DNA of 59,412 nucleotides from Intestinibacillus massiliensis (GTDB taxonomy: Bacteria; Bacillota; Clostridia; Oscillospirales; Butyricicoccaceae). The notes below the pieces were generated by a model, which had not been told where the DNA came from, ran no database searches, and saw only the letters and a program-made list of their open reading frames with translations. A program made the position numbers and the translations under genes. The first letter of the stretch is position 1; each line of letters begins with the position of its first letter. Below are positions 24,247 to 33,852 of this stretch, one piece after another. Where the stretch lies: contig NZ_LT707060.1 in NCBI RefSeq assembly GCF_900155735.1, positions 433,695 to 493,106 of the forward strand. Reading direction: 5' to 3'.

Positions 24247-27200
24247 ATGAAAAAAAGGATTTTGTCGGCATTGCTCAGCTTATGCATGGTTTTAACCCTG
24301 CTGCCGGGCGCGCTTGCGACGGATGGCGATGGCGCATCGGTCGTTGGAAACGCTCAGGACATGGTTGCCCCTGCTGGCATCGCGGACGGCGAAACACCGG
24401 CGGAGGAAAGCGCTGAGCAGCCGCCGGTTGAGGAAGAAGCCCCAGCCGTAACAATTCCGGAAGAAACTGAAAATGACATTGTCGGTTCCGGGACAAACGG
24501 GGAACCGAAGGGGATTGCCGAACCTGAGGGCAATATGACCGGTTCTGATGAGCCAGTGGAAACGCAGGAAACTGGGACGCCGGAACCTGATGAAAGCAAG
24601 CTTGCCGTCGCACAGATTGGAGAGGAGACTTACCCCTCCTTGGCTGCGGCGATTGAGGCAGTTCAAGAATCTTCGGATCCTACGACGATCACCTTGCTTC
24701 AGAACGCTGAAGGTGGCGTAAAGTTTACAGATAATAAAAATATTGTCCTGGATATGCAAGGGCATGCACTTGACGTAAAAACAGGGGTAGGCTCTACTGG
24801 CACCGAGACAAACGGCATACAACTGCTCCGAGGCTGCACGGTTGTCATTAAAAACGGGACAATCCAGACAAGCGTCGACCTTAATTTTATTATTAAGAAT
24901 TATTGCGACCTTACCTTGGAAGGCGTAACTGTTGACGCAACGAATTTGTCAAACGACGGGGTATCGGCGATTAACAATTGCGGGCAGCTGAAACTTGCTG
25001 GGAACGGCAATGTGGTAAAGAATGTACCTGACGGTAGTTATGGTATTGCTACAGGCAATTATCATTTTAATGAACCGATCAATACGATTATTGAAGGCGG
25101 CGATATCCAGAGCGTTTATACGGAAGGCAATGCTTGGACAACGTCCAGCTACACGTATGCGAGTAAAGAACTGATCCATACGGATATTCAGGGTGGCAAG
25201 ATCGGTACGGTCGGTATCTACCGCTGGGCTCCAGAACCAGAGTTAAACTGGAAGTTTACCATTTCAGAAAATGCGACTGTCGAAAACAACGAGTTTGCTG
25301 CGAAGGTAGGCAATGACTATTATGAGACTGTCGCAGGTGCAATTGCCGCCGTTACAAGCAGCGGGACAATTACATTGGTATCTGACACGGCAGAAGATGT
25401 TGTAATACCGGCAGATAAGGCCATCACTTTGAACCTGGATGGAAAAACGTTAACGAATAAAGCAAGCCATACAATATCTGTTCAAACAGGTGGCACGCTT
25501 TCTGTAACGGGTAACGGCACGGTAGACTGTGTAACGCATGCAAGAGCCGCGCTGTATAATATGGGCACCGTAGAAGAGATTTCCGGCGGTACATTTACCA
25601 GAAGCCGAGAAGCTGGGGCAAATGACAGCGGAAATGGAAACTCTTGGTATACGGTTTATAATGGCGGAGAAATTAAAAAAATCTCCGGCGGTACTTTTGA
25701 AAATAAGGGTACCTACTCCTCCATGCTGGTAAATGGTTGGAATAACCCAGGACCAAAAGTTTCCGGCGTTATAGGCGAAATTTCCGGGGGCGTCTTTACC
25801 GGTGGCGTTATCACAATTAAAAATGATGATGGCGGCGAAATTAAGAAGATTTCCGGCGGCTCGATCCAGGGCACCATGACGGCTATCCAGAACACCAGCA
25901 TCATTGGGGAAATCTCCGGCGGCATGATCAAAAGCGAAGCTGTGGGTATTTTCAATAGCGGTTGGAAAGATAAAAGTACAGAATACATAGGGACCGTTAC
26001 AGTTAAAAACGGCGCTATTATTTCTGCGCCTACCGCAATAAATAACGTAAATTGGGGCGGAAGTGCAAGTGCAACAGAAAAGTTTGCTACCACCACGATT
26101 GAAGGCGGCGACATTACAGGCACGTTAATAGACGATGGTAAGGGAGTGTCTGGGTGCGTTATTCAAGTATCCGGCGGCTACTTTACCGCAGACCCGAGCG
26201 CTTACTTAACGGATAAGAAGGTCGCCGTTGCGTCCGACAAAACCGGCTATGCCTTTATGGTTGCCGAGGCGAAGGTGGACAACGTTGCGGTTGCTCCCGC
26301 TGCTCCGGAGATCAAGCCGGCAGACACCACCGGCAAGTCGGACGAAGAAAAACAGGCGATTGAAGAGGCAGTAGAGGCGCTAAAACCGGCTCCAGGTACG
26401 TCCACCGTGGAGGTCAGCCAGGAAGCCATTAAGGCGGCGGCGGGCAATGTTGCCGCAAGCGTCACGACAGAAGACGCTGCAAAGGCGACAGAGAGCCTGA
26501 AAAGCGAGGGCGTAACTGTTAATCCTGGTGATACTGTGACCATCTATGTCCAGCCGTATCTGGATATTGCGGTAACCGACGCGAAGGTCGGCGGATCGGA
26601 TATCACAGAACTGAGCCTTGACATCACGCCGAAAGCCAAGCTGGTAGCGTCTACGGCTACTGACGCGGAAGGCATCGTCACGGACGACGCTGGCAAGAAC
26701 GCCGTCGTCGTTGACACCCAGGAACTGGCGCTTAACACCCCGGTCGAGATTACCGTCCCGCTGCCGGCAGCTTTTAGCACGGGTTCTGAGCTGTATGTCA
26801 AGCATGTCAAAGACAACGGCAAGGTGTACTATTACACGGCAACGGTAGCTGGGGATGCAAAAAAGACCGCAACTTTCACCAACCCGAACGGCTTCAGCAA
26901 GTTCACCCTGATGGCGACGAATGAAGCGGCCGCGGAAGTAGGCGGCGTGGGCTATGCGTCTTTCCAGGAAGCGGTAGACGCGGTTGCCAACGGCGGGACA
27001 ATTGTGGCGCAGAAGGATATTACCGCCACGGTCAGCGGCAACAAAACCTTTACGGTCGATGCAAACGGGCACACGGTCAGCCTGAGCGCGGCTTCCGGCT
27101 ACACGCTGACCAAGAGCGGCGATACCTACACCGTGGCGAAGGCAACCGATTCCGGCAACGAACCCACGCATAGTTCTTCGAGCGGTTCGAGCGGCTCGTC

Positions 27201-27981
27201 CAACCGTACCCTGACCTTTGTCACGAACGGCGGCACGGCGGTCAAGAGCGTGAGCAAGGCCAGCGGCACGGTGATCGACCTGTCCGGTTACAAGACCACC
27301 CGCGCGGGCTACACCTTCGAGGGCTGGTATTCCGACAGCGGCCTGACCGAAAAGGTCGATACGGTCAAGCTGACAAGCAACACCAAAGTATATGCAAAGT
27401 GGTCGCAGGACGGCGTACCGGCGGACAGCGTGGCCGGCTTTACCGATGTGGCCTCCGGCGACTGGTATGCGGCTGCGGTCGAATATGTCACCGGCAAGGG
27501 CATGATGAACGGTACCAGCACGGCCAAATTTGCCCCGGAGGACAAGCTGACCCGCGGCATGATCGCGCAGGTGCTCTACAACCTGGAGGGCAAGCCCGCA
27601 GCGTCCGGTGCGGCGTTCACGGATGTGGCGTCCACGGCATGGTATGCGGACGCGGTAAACTGGGCGGCTTCCAAGTCCATTGTTTCCGGTTACGGCAACA
27701 ATACGTTTGGCCCGGAGGATCCCATCACGCGCGAGCAGATGGCGGCGATCCTGTACCGCTATGCGCAGTACAAGGCGTATGACGTCACTGCAAAGGGCGA
27801 ACTGGCCGGCTTTACCGACCGGTCCGCGGTATCCGGCTATGCGGCCGAGGCGCTCGAGTGGGCGGTCGGCGCGAAGCTGATGAACGGCAAGGGCAACGGC
27901 GTCCTTGACCCGGCGGGTAACGCGACCCGCGCTGAGGTTGCGCAAATCCTGATGAACTTCAGCGAAAACGTCGCAAAATAA
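24247..27981 (+). CDS. Large beta-helix/SLH surface protein under the invertible promoter
   Basis: A 1244-residue secreted protein. Signal peptide ~1-24 (LLPGALAT), a Glu/Pro/Thr-rich linker to ~115, then a long right-handed beta-helix-like region (~115-700) with repeated ISGGTF/ISGGSI turns. A motif of the type YPSLAAAIEAVQ occurs about residues 120, 352 and 897. An InlB/Flg_new-like repeat (GYTFEGWYSDSGLTEKVDTV) lies at ~988-1050 and three SLH repeats at ~1060-1244. It is likely displayed on the wall by the SLH repeats; its ligand is unknown. ATG 24247 follows AAAGGAGGAAT. No promoter is visible between the right repeat and the start, so expression probably depends on segment orientation. 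Confidence 0.87.
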   Translation: MKKRILSALLSLCMVLTLLPGALATDGDGASVVGNAQDMVAPAGIADGETPAEESAEQPPVEEEAPAVTIPEETENDIVGSGTNGEPKGIAEPEGNMTGSDEPVETQETGTPEPDESKLAVAQIGEETYPSLAAAIEAVQESSDPTTITLLQNAEGGVKFTDNKNIVLDMQGHALDVKTGVGSTGTETNGIQLLRGCTVVIKNGTIQTSVDLNFIIKNYCDLTLEGVTVDATNLSNDGVSAINNCGQLKLAGNGNVVKNVPDGSYGIATGNYHFNEPINTIIEGGDIQSVYTEGNAWTTSSYTYASKELIHTDIQGGKIGTVGIYRWAPEPELNWKFTISENATVENNEFAAKVGNDYYETVAGAIAAVTSSGTITLVSDTAEDVVIPADKAITLNLDGKTLTNKASHTISVQTGGTLSVTGNGTVDCVTHARAALYNMGTVEEISGGTFTRSREAGANDSGNGNSWYTVYNGGEIKKISGGTFENKGTYSSMLVNGWNNPGPKVSGVIGEISGGVFTGGVITIKNDDGGEIKKISGGSIQGTMTAIQNTSIIGEISGGMIKSEAVGIFNSGWKDKSTEYIGTVTVKNGAIISAPTAINNVNWGGSASATEKFATTTIEGGDITGTLIDDGKGVSGCVIQVSGGYFTADPSAYLTDKKVAVASDKTGYAFMVAEAKVDNVAVAPAAPEIKPADTTGKSDEEKQAIEEAVEALKPAPGTSTVEVSQEAIKAAAGNVAASVTTEDAAKATESLKSEGVTVNPGDTVTIYVQPYLDIAVTDAKVGGSDITELSLDITPKAKLVASTATDAEGIVTDDAGKNAVVVDTQELALNTPVEITVPLPAAFSTGSELYVKHVKDNGKVYYYTATVAGDAKKTATFTNPNGFSKFTLMATNEAAAEVGGVGYASFQEAVDAVANGGTIVAQKDITATVSGNKTFTVDANGHTVSLSAASGYTLTKSGDTYTVAKATDSGNEPTHSSSSGSSGSSNRTLTFVTNGGTAVKSVSKASGTVIDLSGYKTTRAGYTFEGWYSDSGLTEKVDTVKLTSNTKVYAKWSQDGVPADSVAGFTDVASGDWYAAAVEYVTGKGMMNGTSTAKFAPEDKLTRGMIAQVLYNLEGKPAASGAAFTDVASTAWYADAVNWAASKSIVSGYGNNTFGPEDPITREQMAAILYRYAQYKAYDVTAKGELAGFTDRSAVSGYAAEALEWAVGAKLMNGKGNGVLDPAGNATRAEVAQILMNFSENVAK

Positions 27982-27998
27982 TCCGTTATAGGCACAGG

Positions 27999-28038
27999 AA
28001 AGGCGTGCGGCCCGCATTTGTGGGTCGCACGCTTTATT
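27999..28038 (+). terminator. Terminator of the beta-helix/SLH gene
   Basis: GCGTGCG and CGCACGC, extended by CCC/GGG, form a stem followed by TTTATT. Confidence 0.75.
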
Positions 28039-28104
28039 GTGCTTTACGGCGGCGGATAACCTGCCCATTTTGAGTGGGATTGCCCTGTCGCGCCGTTACA
28101 GCCC

Positions 28105-28140
28105 AAAAAGCCTTCCTATTTGATAATAGGAAGGCTTTTT
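28105..28140. terminator. Bidirectional terminator
   Basis: AAAAAGCCTTCCTATT and its complement surround TGAT, with A-run and T-run flanks. It serves the converging TSUP gene and is a second stop for the SLH gene. Confidence 0.9.
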
Positions 28141-28151
28141 GCGGTTATGTA

Positions 28152-28928
28152 TCATATGTTGCGGTAGATGTTGAAGGCGCAGGCGGCAAATACAAAGACC
28201 TGCACGCAGTTGAACGCAATTTCCACCGTTTTCTCCGGCAGCTGCTTGTTGAGTTTGGCGCCCAGCCAGCCGCCGGTAATCGCGCCGATGATCATGACGG
28301 GCAGCATGGCCAAATCGAAGGGGGCAAAGCCGGTCGTCAGCATTACCGTGCCCAATTTGGAGATTTGCGCAAACAGGATGGTGATGATGGAGCAGACGGT
28401 CGCCGTTTTGGTATCCAGGGAGAAAATAAATATCAGCAGCGCGACGTTGATCGGGCCGCCGCCGATGCCGAGGAAGGATGAGAAAAAACCGAGCAGCACG
28501 CCAACCAGCGTGGAGAGTACCAGCCCCCGCTTGTGCAGCGTCGGCAATTTATCCTTTTTAAGCATGTAGACGAAAACCAGGATAATGAGCAGGCCGAGGC
28601 AAATATTCTGCGTCACTACGACCGCGCGGTTATCGCCGAGCGCCCGGATCAGGGCTTTCAGGATCTGCTCGCCCACGGTGCCGCCAATGACAGAACCGAC
28701 GGCCAGCGGCAGCGCGGTCATGCCTGGAATGCGGGTTTTTTGCCGTATCTGCTTGATAATCGATACCACGGACATCGCAAACACGGTTACGGAGCTTAGC
28801 AGGCCGATGGTGGCCGCGTCGTAATTCCCAAGCAAATCGAGCACGGGCTTGATGATAACCCCGCCCCCCATTCCGGTTAGGGCGCCAACCGTCGTCGCAC
28901 AGATTGCGATCACGAAATATAGTATCAC
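28152..28928 (-). CDS. TSUP (TauE/SafE) family exporter
   Basis: A 258-residue membrane protein with about eight segments and two related halves, each beginning with a glycine motif (GALTGMGGGVIIKPVL and FSSFLGIGGGPINVALL). TSUP proteins export sulfite, sulfoacetate and related sulfur compounds in characterised cases. It sits beside a sulfatase cluster, so a role in releasing a sulfur product is plausible. The GTG start has GGAGG 9 bp upstream. Confidence 0.88.
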   Translation of the reverse strand: MILYFVIAICATTVGALTGMGGGVIIKPVLDLLGNYDAATIGLLSSVTVFAMSVVSIIKQIRQKTRIPGMTALPLAVGSVIGGTVGEQILKALIRALGDNRAVVVTQNICLGLLIILVFVYMLKKDKLPTLHKRGLVLSTLVGVLLGFFSSFLGIGGGPINVALLIFIFSLDTKTATVCSIITILFAQISKLGTVMLTTGFAPFDLAMLPVMIIGAITGGWLGAKLNKQLPEKTVEIAFNCVQVFVFAACAFNIYRNI

Positions 28929-28948
28929 CGTACCCGTCCTCCATCCTG

Positions 28949-28975
28949 GCCGCCGATCCCAGGCGGCGTTTTTTC
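28949..28975 (+). terminator. Forward-oriented terminator-like hairpin
   Basis: GCCGCC and GGCGGC surround a 7-nt loop, followed by GTTTTTT. No forward gene ends here, so it may block antisense or read-through transcription into the sensor gene. Confidence 0.5.
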
Positions 28976-29066
28976 TTATTATATCTAGGATTATTGAGGG
29001 ACGGTTGTTGTGTATTTGTCGTTTTTTATCAATATTTTGTTTTTTTATCCCAGGGATTTATTCAAG

Positions 29067-29095
29067 TTGCATTCCCGGTTCCAGGATGGTAGAAT
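29067..29095 (+). promoter_or_regulatory. Promoter of the YesM/YesN genes
   Basis: TTGCAT (29067-29072) and TAGAAT (29090-29095) have a 17-bp spacer, about 50 bp before the start. Confidence 0.6.
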
Positions 29096-29145
29096 GAGAA
29101 AACAACAGAGCAGAAAATATATACATGATGTGAAAGGAAGGGGCT

Positions 29146-30933
29146 ATGGGGCTGGGCGGCAAGCGGGAAGGGAAGAAACCGCCGAAGATGAAAGTATTGA
29201 TTTTCCGGCGCGTGTTCGTATATAACATCATCATCTTGCTGGGGGCGCTTTGCCTGGTGCTGGCGATGACCTTCCGCTTTGTGTTGGAGGAGCGCGGCAA
29301 CGCGCGGGTTGAGCTGCTCCAGCGGATCAGTGAAATCAGCGCGGGCAACCAGCGGACAATGACCAGCGTCATGTGCCACTTATACGACCAGATATCGCCG
29401 TTTTTTGCGCAAGGGGAGGCGGGAGGGAATCCGCCTGCCGCGCAAATGAATGCGCTGCTTGGCGAAATACAGAAGCAGGCGGCGGCATTTGGGTGTGAAT
29501 ACAGCATTGACGTGGTGCTCAACGACAAAACGGTTTATTCGGCGTACGAACACTCGGACGCCTGGATCAAGAGCATGATGCAGTCCTACTGGTATATCAA
29601 GCACTTTAGCGGCGAAAGCGAAACCTCATGGAACCTGCGGGTACAGGACGCGAAAAACCTGGACAGCTATAGCCTGTGTTATGCGCACACCCTTTATGAC
29701 GGCGAGCACAACCCCATTGGCGTCATTTTATTGGGCGCGTCCCCTTCGTCGTTGTTCCGCACCTATCAGAAACTGCTGGAAGAGGGCAGTATTATCTACA
29801 TTTTGGATGAAAACGGCATTGTAATCAGCCATTCCAACAGCGATATGATCGGCGTATGGCTGTACACGATCGATGCGTTCACAAAACAGTATGCGCTCGA
29901 TTCCTATACGTTGACGCAGAAGGCCGGGCGTGAGCTGATGCTCTCCAACTATCAGGATCCGGAAAGCGGCTGGATCTTTGTTGAGGAGCAGCCAGTAGGC
30001 GAGTTTTTCCTGTCATACAGCCGGGTCATCCTGGTTACATTGCTTGTGGTCATGGTGGCTTTCCTGTTCACAATCATACAGAGCTATTGGTCCATCCGGA
30101 AGATTTCGCAGCCGCTGATCGAGTGCGCGCGACATATGTTCTTGGTGCGCGACGACCAGTTCCCCGCGATGCCCGTGCAGCAGCAGTACCGGGAGGTTGA
30201 AATCCTCAGCACGGGCTACAATGCCATGCTGCTACGTATCCGCGACCTGATCGGCAGCATCAAGGCAGAAGAGGATGAAAAGCGCCGCATTGAATTCGCC
30301 TTTTTACAGGCGCAGATCAACCCGCATTTCCTGCGGAACACGCTGATGAGCGTGAAAGGCCTGGTGGTAACGTCACAGTACCAGCGCGCGCTGGAAATGC
30401 TGAGTGCCTTTATGGGCATGCTCAAAATACCGCTCAAGGCGAACCCCCAGGGGCACAGCCTGCACGATGAAATTGAATATGTGCACCGTTATGTCACGCT
30501 GATGGAATACCGTTATGGGCGAAAATTTTACTGTTCTGCGTTTATAGAGGATGGGCTGGAACAGTTTATGATCCCGCCGCTGATCTTACAGCCGCTGGTG
30601 GAAAACGCGATTTTCCATGGGTTGGCGGCGTTGGACGAGGAGGATGGCGCGATCGTCATTACGGCCTGCCATTGCGGGAACAGCATAACCCTGTCTGTGG
30701 AAGACAACGGCGGCGGTATGACAACGAGCCAGTTAGCGCACATTTGGGATGAAAATGAGGGGCAGCGGCGGTCGATTAATAGTATTGGGCTGAAAAATGT
30801 GCTCAGCCGTGTCAAATACGTTTTTGGAGAGCGCTCGCACATCGATATTGAAAGCGTTGAGGGGCAGGGCACGACTGTCCGCATCGTGATCGTGCAGGAG
30901 GAAGCAAATGAAAATCCTGATTGTAGACGATGA
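29146..30933 (+). CDS. YesM-type sensor histidine kinase
   Basis: A 595-residue kinase. Membrane helix ~23-43, a large extracellular sensor (~45-290, Cache-like with GVILLGASPSSLF and IYILDENGIVISHS), a second membrane helix ~295-320, a HAMP-like linker, then the His_kinase domain with QAQINPHFLRNTL (the phosphoacceptor His is in NPHF) and an ATPase domain (LQPLVENAIFHG, VEDNGGGM). This class senses small extracellular ligands, often sugars. It overlaps its response regulator by 26 bp and probably senses a compound handled by the downstream transporter. Confidence 0.92.
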   Translation: MGLGGKREGKKPPKMKVLIFRRVFVYNIIILLGALCLVLAMTFRFVLEERGNARVELLQRISEISAGNQRTMTSVMCHLYDQISPFFAQGEAGGNPPAAQMNALLGEIQKQAAAFGCEYSIDVVLNDKTVYSAYEHSDAWIKSMMQSYWYIKHFSGESETSWNLRVQDAKNLDSYSLCYAHTLYDGEHNPIGVILLGASPSSLFRTYQKLLEEGSIIYILDENGIVISHSNSDMIGVWLYTIDAFTKQYALDSYTLTQKAGRELMLSNYQDPESGWIFVEEQPVGEFFLSYSRVILVTLLVVMVAFLFTIIQSYWSIRKISQPLIECARHMFLVRDDQFPAMPVQQQYREVEILSTGYNAMLLRIRDLIGSIKAEEDEKRRIEFAFLQAQINPHFLRNTLMSVKGLVVTSQYQRALEMLSAFMGMLKIPLKANPQGHSLHDEIEYVHRYVTLMEYRYGRKFYCSAFIEDGLEQFMIPPLILQPLVENAIFHGLAALDEEDGAIVITACHCGNSITLSVEDNGGGMTTSQLAHIWDENEGQRRSINSIGLKNVLSRVKYVFGERSHIDIESVEGQGTTVRIVIVQEEANENPDCRR

Positions 30934-32371
30934 AGCGCCGATTAAGGACTATATTGCGCATTGTATCCGGGAATCGGGCGCGGATTACGAGATTGTGGGC
31001 AGCGCTGCGTCGGGCGTGGCGGCGCTACGCATTATGGAACAACAGCCGGCCGACCTTGTGCTGGCCGATATTACCATGCCGCGTATGGACGGTATTGAAT
31101 TGCTCACGCAGATCCGCAGCCGATGGCCGCAGGCCACCGTGGTCATGCTCACCTGCCACGATGATTTTTCGTTTGCGCGCAGCGCCATGCAGCGGGGCGC
31201 GGCGGATTACATCCTGAAAAGCGAGATAGAGCCGCATACGATGCGGGACCTCCTAGGCCGGGTTGTGGAGCGCAGGAAGCGCGAACATCCGGAACAGATT
31301 GTTTCGCAGCGGATATCGTTTGCCAAATTCCTTGACCAGGTGCTGGAAGACCCGGCGGCCGATTTGCTGGACAGGGACACGGTGCGCGCACATCTGATGG
31401 GATACATGCTGCATGACTATTTTGTCTGCCTTTTCCGCTACAACAAAGCCGTGCTGGATGGGTTGGCGCTCGCAAATTTCCCTTGGATCAGGCGGCAGTG
31501 GACGTTGCCGCTTGAAAATGGCGGCATCTTTGTGCTCGTGGACTTTGTATGCGGCATGAGCGCGGGGGAACAGCAACGGCGCCTAGCCGAGTTTTCCGCG
31601 CGCGTGCGCGCCTGTACGGACGAGCCTGTCGGGATCAGCACGGTCTACCACGACGAAGCCGCATTCAAACGCGCGGCGCTTGATGCAAGGCGGGACCAAT
31701 CGCGCGCTTTTTACCGTGGTGCGGACAAGCAGCCCCGTGCGGACGTAAATGACGTGGACAAGGAAGCTATGTATAAACAGCTGTTTGTCTACAGGAACAA
31801 TGCAATCACGGCGCTGAGTGTCCGTGACTGGCCGGCCTTCCGCGACCAGATGGACGGCCTGTTTGCCTTGGCTGGGGAGCGGCAGGTCGCGGTGGGGCGC
31901 CTCAAGCGGCTGCTTTGCTTTATCGCCGAAATGGCGGCCGATAGCGAACAGGCGACCACGGTTCTGTTGGCGCAAATCGTCAGCGCGGCGCATCTTGAGG
32001 AATTGCGGGAGCTGTTCCGGGAGTTTTCGGAAAAACTCGAAAAGAGCGGGCAGCGTTATTCGGAAAATATTGAAATGGCCGTTGCGTATATCCGGAAACA
32101 CTTCCGCGATAATATTACGCTGCAGGATGTGGCGGGTGCGGCTTTCCTCAATACCGAATACTTCAGCCGGCGCTTTAAAAAAGAGGTAGGCGTCAATTTC
32201 TCAGAATACTTGTTAACGCTTCGGATGCAGGAGGCGCAGCGCCTGTTGCGTACAACCGCGCTGCGCGTGAGCGACATTGCGGAGCAGGTCGGCATCCCGA
32301 ACGTCAGCTACTTTACTTCCGTTTTTAAAAAGCAGTTTGGCACCACCCCGGCGGAAAGCCGGAAACATTGA
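30908..32371 (+). CDS. YesN-type response regulator with AraC output domain
   Basis: A 487-residue protein. Receiver domain ~1-120 with MKILIVDDEAPI, the phosphorylated Asp in LVLADITMPRMDGI and the conserved Lys in YILKSE. A middle region of uncertain fold follows, then a C-terminal AraC DNA-binding domain (~385-487: NITLQDVAGAAFLNTEYFSRRFKKEVG and SDIAEQVGIPNVSYFTSVFKKQFG). It most likely activates the sulfatase-transporter genes that start 240 bp downstream. Confidence 0.93.
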   Translation: MKILIVDDEAPIKDYIAHCIRESGADYEIVGSAASGVAALRIMEQQPADLVLADITMPRMDGIELLTQIRSRWPQATVVMLTCHDDFSFARSAMQRGAADYILKSEIEPHTMRDLLGRVVERRKREHPEQIVSQRISFAKFLDQVLEDPAADLLDRDTVRAHLMGYMLHDYFVCLFRYNKAVLDGLALANFPWIRRQWTLPLENGGIFVLVDFVCGMSAGEQQRRLAEFSARVRACTDEPVGISTVYHDEAAFKRAALDARRDQSRAFYRGADKQPRADVNDVDKEAMYKQLFVYRNNAITALSVRDWPAFRDQMDGLFALAGERQVAVGRLKRLLCFIAEMAADSEQATTVLLAQIVSAAHLEELRELFREFSEKLEKSGQRYSENIEMAVAYIRKHFRDNITLQDVAGAAFLNTEYFSRRFKKEVGVNFSEYLLTLRMQEAQRLLRTTALRVSDIAEQVGIPNVSYFTSVFKKQFGTTPAESRKH

Positions 32372-32375
32372 GCGA

Positions 32376-32425
32376 AAGAACGGCATGGACATTTTATGTG
32401 CAATGTGTCCATGCCGTTCTTGTTA
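32376..32425. terminator. Terminator after the yesMN-like pair
   Basis: AAGAACGGCATGGACA (32376-32391) and its exact complement (32406-32421) form a 16-bp stem with a 14-nt loop. The T-run is poor, so the hairpin may mainly protect the mRNA 3' end. Confidence 0.65.
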
Positions 32426-32448
32426 TAACTGTGAAAAACAACAAATGT

Positions 32449-32506
32449 GTACAAACAAAAGTCAACATGACAAAAGAACAGGTCAAGATTTGAATGGGTA
32501 CAAAAC
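32449..32506 (+). promoter_or_regulatory. Possible response-regulator sites before the binding-protein gene
   Basis: GTACAAAC (32449-32456) and GTACAAAAC (32498-32506) are similar sequences 49 bp apart, close to five helical turns. CATAAT follows near 32520 without a good -35, as expected of an activator-dependent promoter. Speculative. Confidence 0.35.
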
Positions 32507-32608
32507 GAAATAATCCTGCATAATAACACCATCAAGTGGTCTCATGCAGCAGCCGGCGGGCTGCCGGAAGGTGAGAACGTGCTCCAAAAGAAAGAGAGGT
32601 TGTACGGA

Positions 32609-33745
32609 ATGAAAAAGAATATGGTAAAACGGTTGTTTAGCGTCCTGATGGCTTCGGCGATCATGGCCGGTGCCCTGAACGGTTGCGGCAGTAGCGGGGA
32701 AGACGCGAAGAAGCCGGATGATACGCCAAAGGGCGGCGACACCTCCGCAAGCGCGGATAAGCCCAGCGGCAAGCCGCTGGTGGTGGGCGTGCAGTCTTCC
32801 ATTATTTCAGTCCCCATTGTCTATGCTAAGGAAAAAGGTTATTTTGACGATTTGGGGCTTGACGTCGAGCTGGTAGTCTTCCCGAACGGCTCGCCCGAGA
32901 ATGAAGGGCTTGCCGCGGAACAGCTTGACGTTGCGTCCAACGGCCTTGCGTCGGTATTCTCCATGGCATCCGGCCTTTGCGCATGGGTTGGCGAGACCGA
33001 CACGATCGGGGACAGCACCTGGATTTATGCCCGTCCGGATAACCCGGTGTTCCAGCACAAGGGCGAGATAGAGGGGCGCCCTGATATGTATGGCAGCGCG
33101 GATACGCTCAAGGGACAGAAGATCCTCGGGCCGACCAGCACCATCCAGCAGCACATGGCCGCCGCTTATATGAACCAGTTCGGACTGTCGGCGGGCAAGG
33201 ATTATGAATTCCTCAATATGGATAACTCCGCCGCCGCGCAGGCGTTCCTTGCGGGGCAGGGCGACATGATTGGCGTAGCCGATTTCTCGTTTGTCGAGCA
33301 GATGGAAAAGGCCGGCATGAAAAGGGTCGCGAGCTATCAAGAGGCTACAGGCGGCGAATTCCTGAACGGCATCCTGGCGCGCTATGATGTGCTGAAGGAC
33401 CGCCGCGAGGATGTCGTCCTGCTTCTGAAGGGGATGTATAAGGCCTCTGAGGAACTGCAGAATAACCCGGAAACCCGTAAGGAGTTCTCGTACAAGTTCT
33501 ACAATGACAACGGCAAGACCACATCGGAAGAGGCGCTCGACCAGGAGATTGCATCCCGTACGTATGTCACGCCCGAATACATGAAGGACGATAATTATGT
33601 AATGGGGTTCGGCATGGTCAACACTGGCAAATTCTTCGCCTCCATTGGCACGATCGAGGAATCGCAGGCCGAGAATGTGCAGTCGGCGATCGATAACAGC
33701 CTGATTAAGGATGCGCTGGGCATTGAAGTCAAAACCGCCAACTGA
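32609..33745 (+). CDS. ABC transporter solute-binding lipoprotein (NMT1/SsuA/TauA-like)
   Basis: A 378-residue protein. The signal peptide ends in a lipobox ALNGC with Cys26 as the lipidated residue, followed by an acidic/Ser linker. The mature domain (VVGVQSSIISVPIVYAKEKGYFDDLGLDVELVVFPNG) is the NMT1-like fold of SsuA, TauA and ThiY. The partner subunits follow. Given the two sulfatases, an organosulfate such as a sulfate ester is a reasonable ligand (inference). ATG 32609 follows AGAGAGGT; an in-frame start upstream is less well placed. Confidence 0.88.
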   Translation: MKKNMVKRLFSVLMASAIMAGALNGCGSSGEDAKKPDDTPKGGDTSASADKPSGKPLVVGVQSSIISVPIVYAKEKGYFDDLGLDVELVVFPNGSPENEGLAAEQLDVASNGLASVFSMASGLCAWVGETDTIGDSTWIYARPDNPVFQHKGEIEGRPDMYGSADTLKGQKILGPTSTIQQHMAAAYMNQFGLSAGKDYEFLNMDNSAAAQAFLAGQGDMIGVADFSFVEQMEKAGMKRVASYQEATGGEFLNGILARYDVLKDRREDVVLLLKGMYKASEELQNNPETRKEFSYKFYNDNGKTTSEEALDQEIASRTYVTPEYMKDDNYVMGFGMVNTGKFFASIGTIEESQAENVQSAIDNSLIKDALGIEVKTAN

Positions 33746-33785
33746 CGGAGCAGGTTAAATGGGAATTGCCCCGGGTTGGCAGGGG

Positions 33786-33818
33786 AAAGGGGCCCATATG
33801 ATATGGACCCCTTTTTTT
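33786..33818 (+). terminator. Internal terminator between binding protein and permeases
   Basis: AAAGGGGCCCATAT and ATATGGACCCCTTT form a stem with one mismatch, followed by a T-run. As in other importers, partial termination here would favour binding-protein expression. Confidence 0.85.
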
Positions 33819-33852
33819 CATCCCGGAAGGCAATTGGGAACGGAGGGAATCC

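Noticed and set aside
26380-28068. 562-codon reverse frame
   Set aside because: It is antisense to the SLH part of the surface protein, with no recognisable domain or start signal.
29031-29050. Extra recombination site resembling the 19-bp inverted repeat
   Set aside because: Only an AT-rich resemblance (CAATATTTTG); it lacks the paired arms of the real sites. The same holds for the AATAATATTTTG near 5338.
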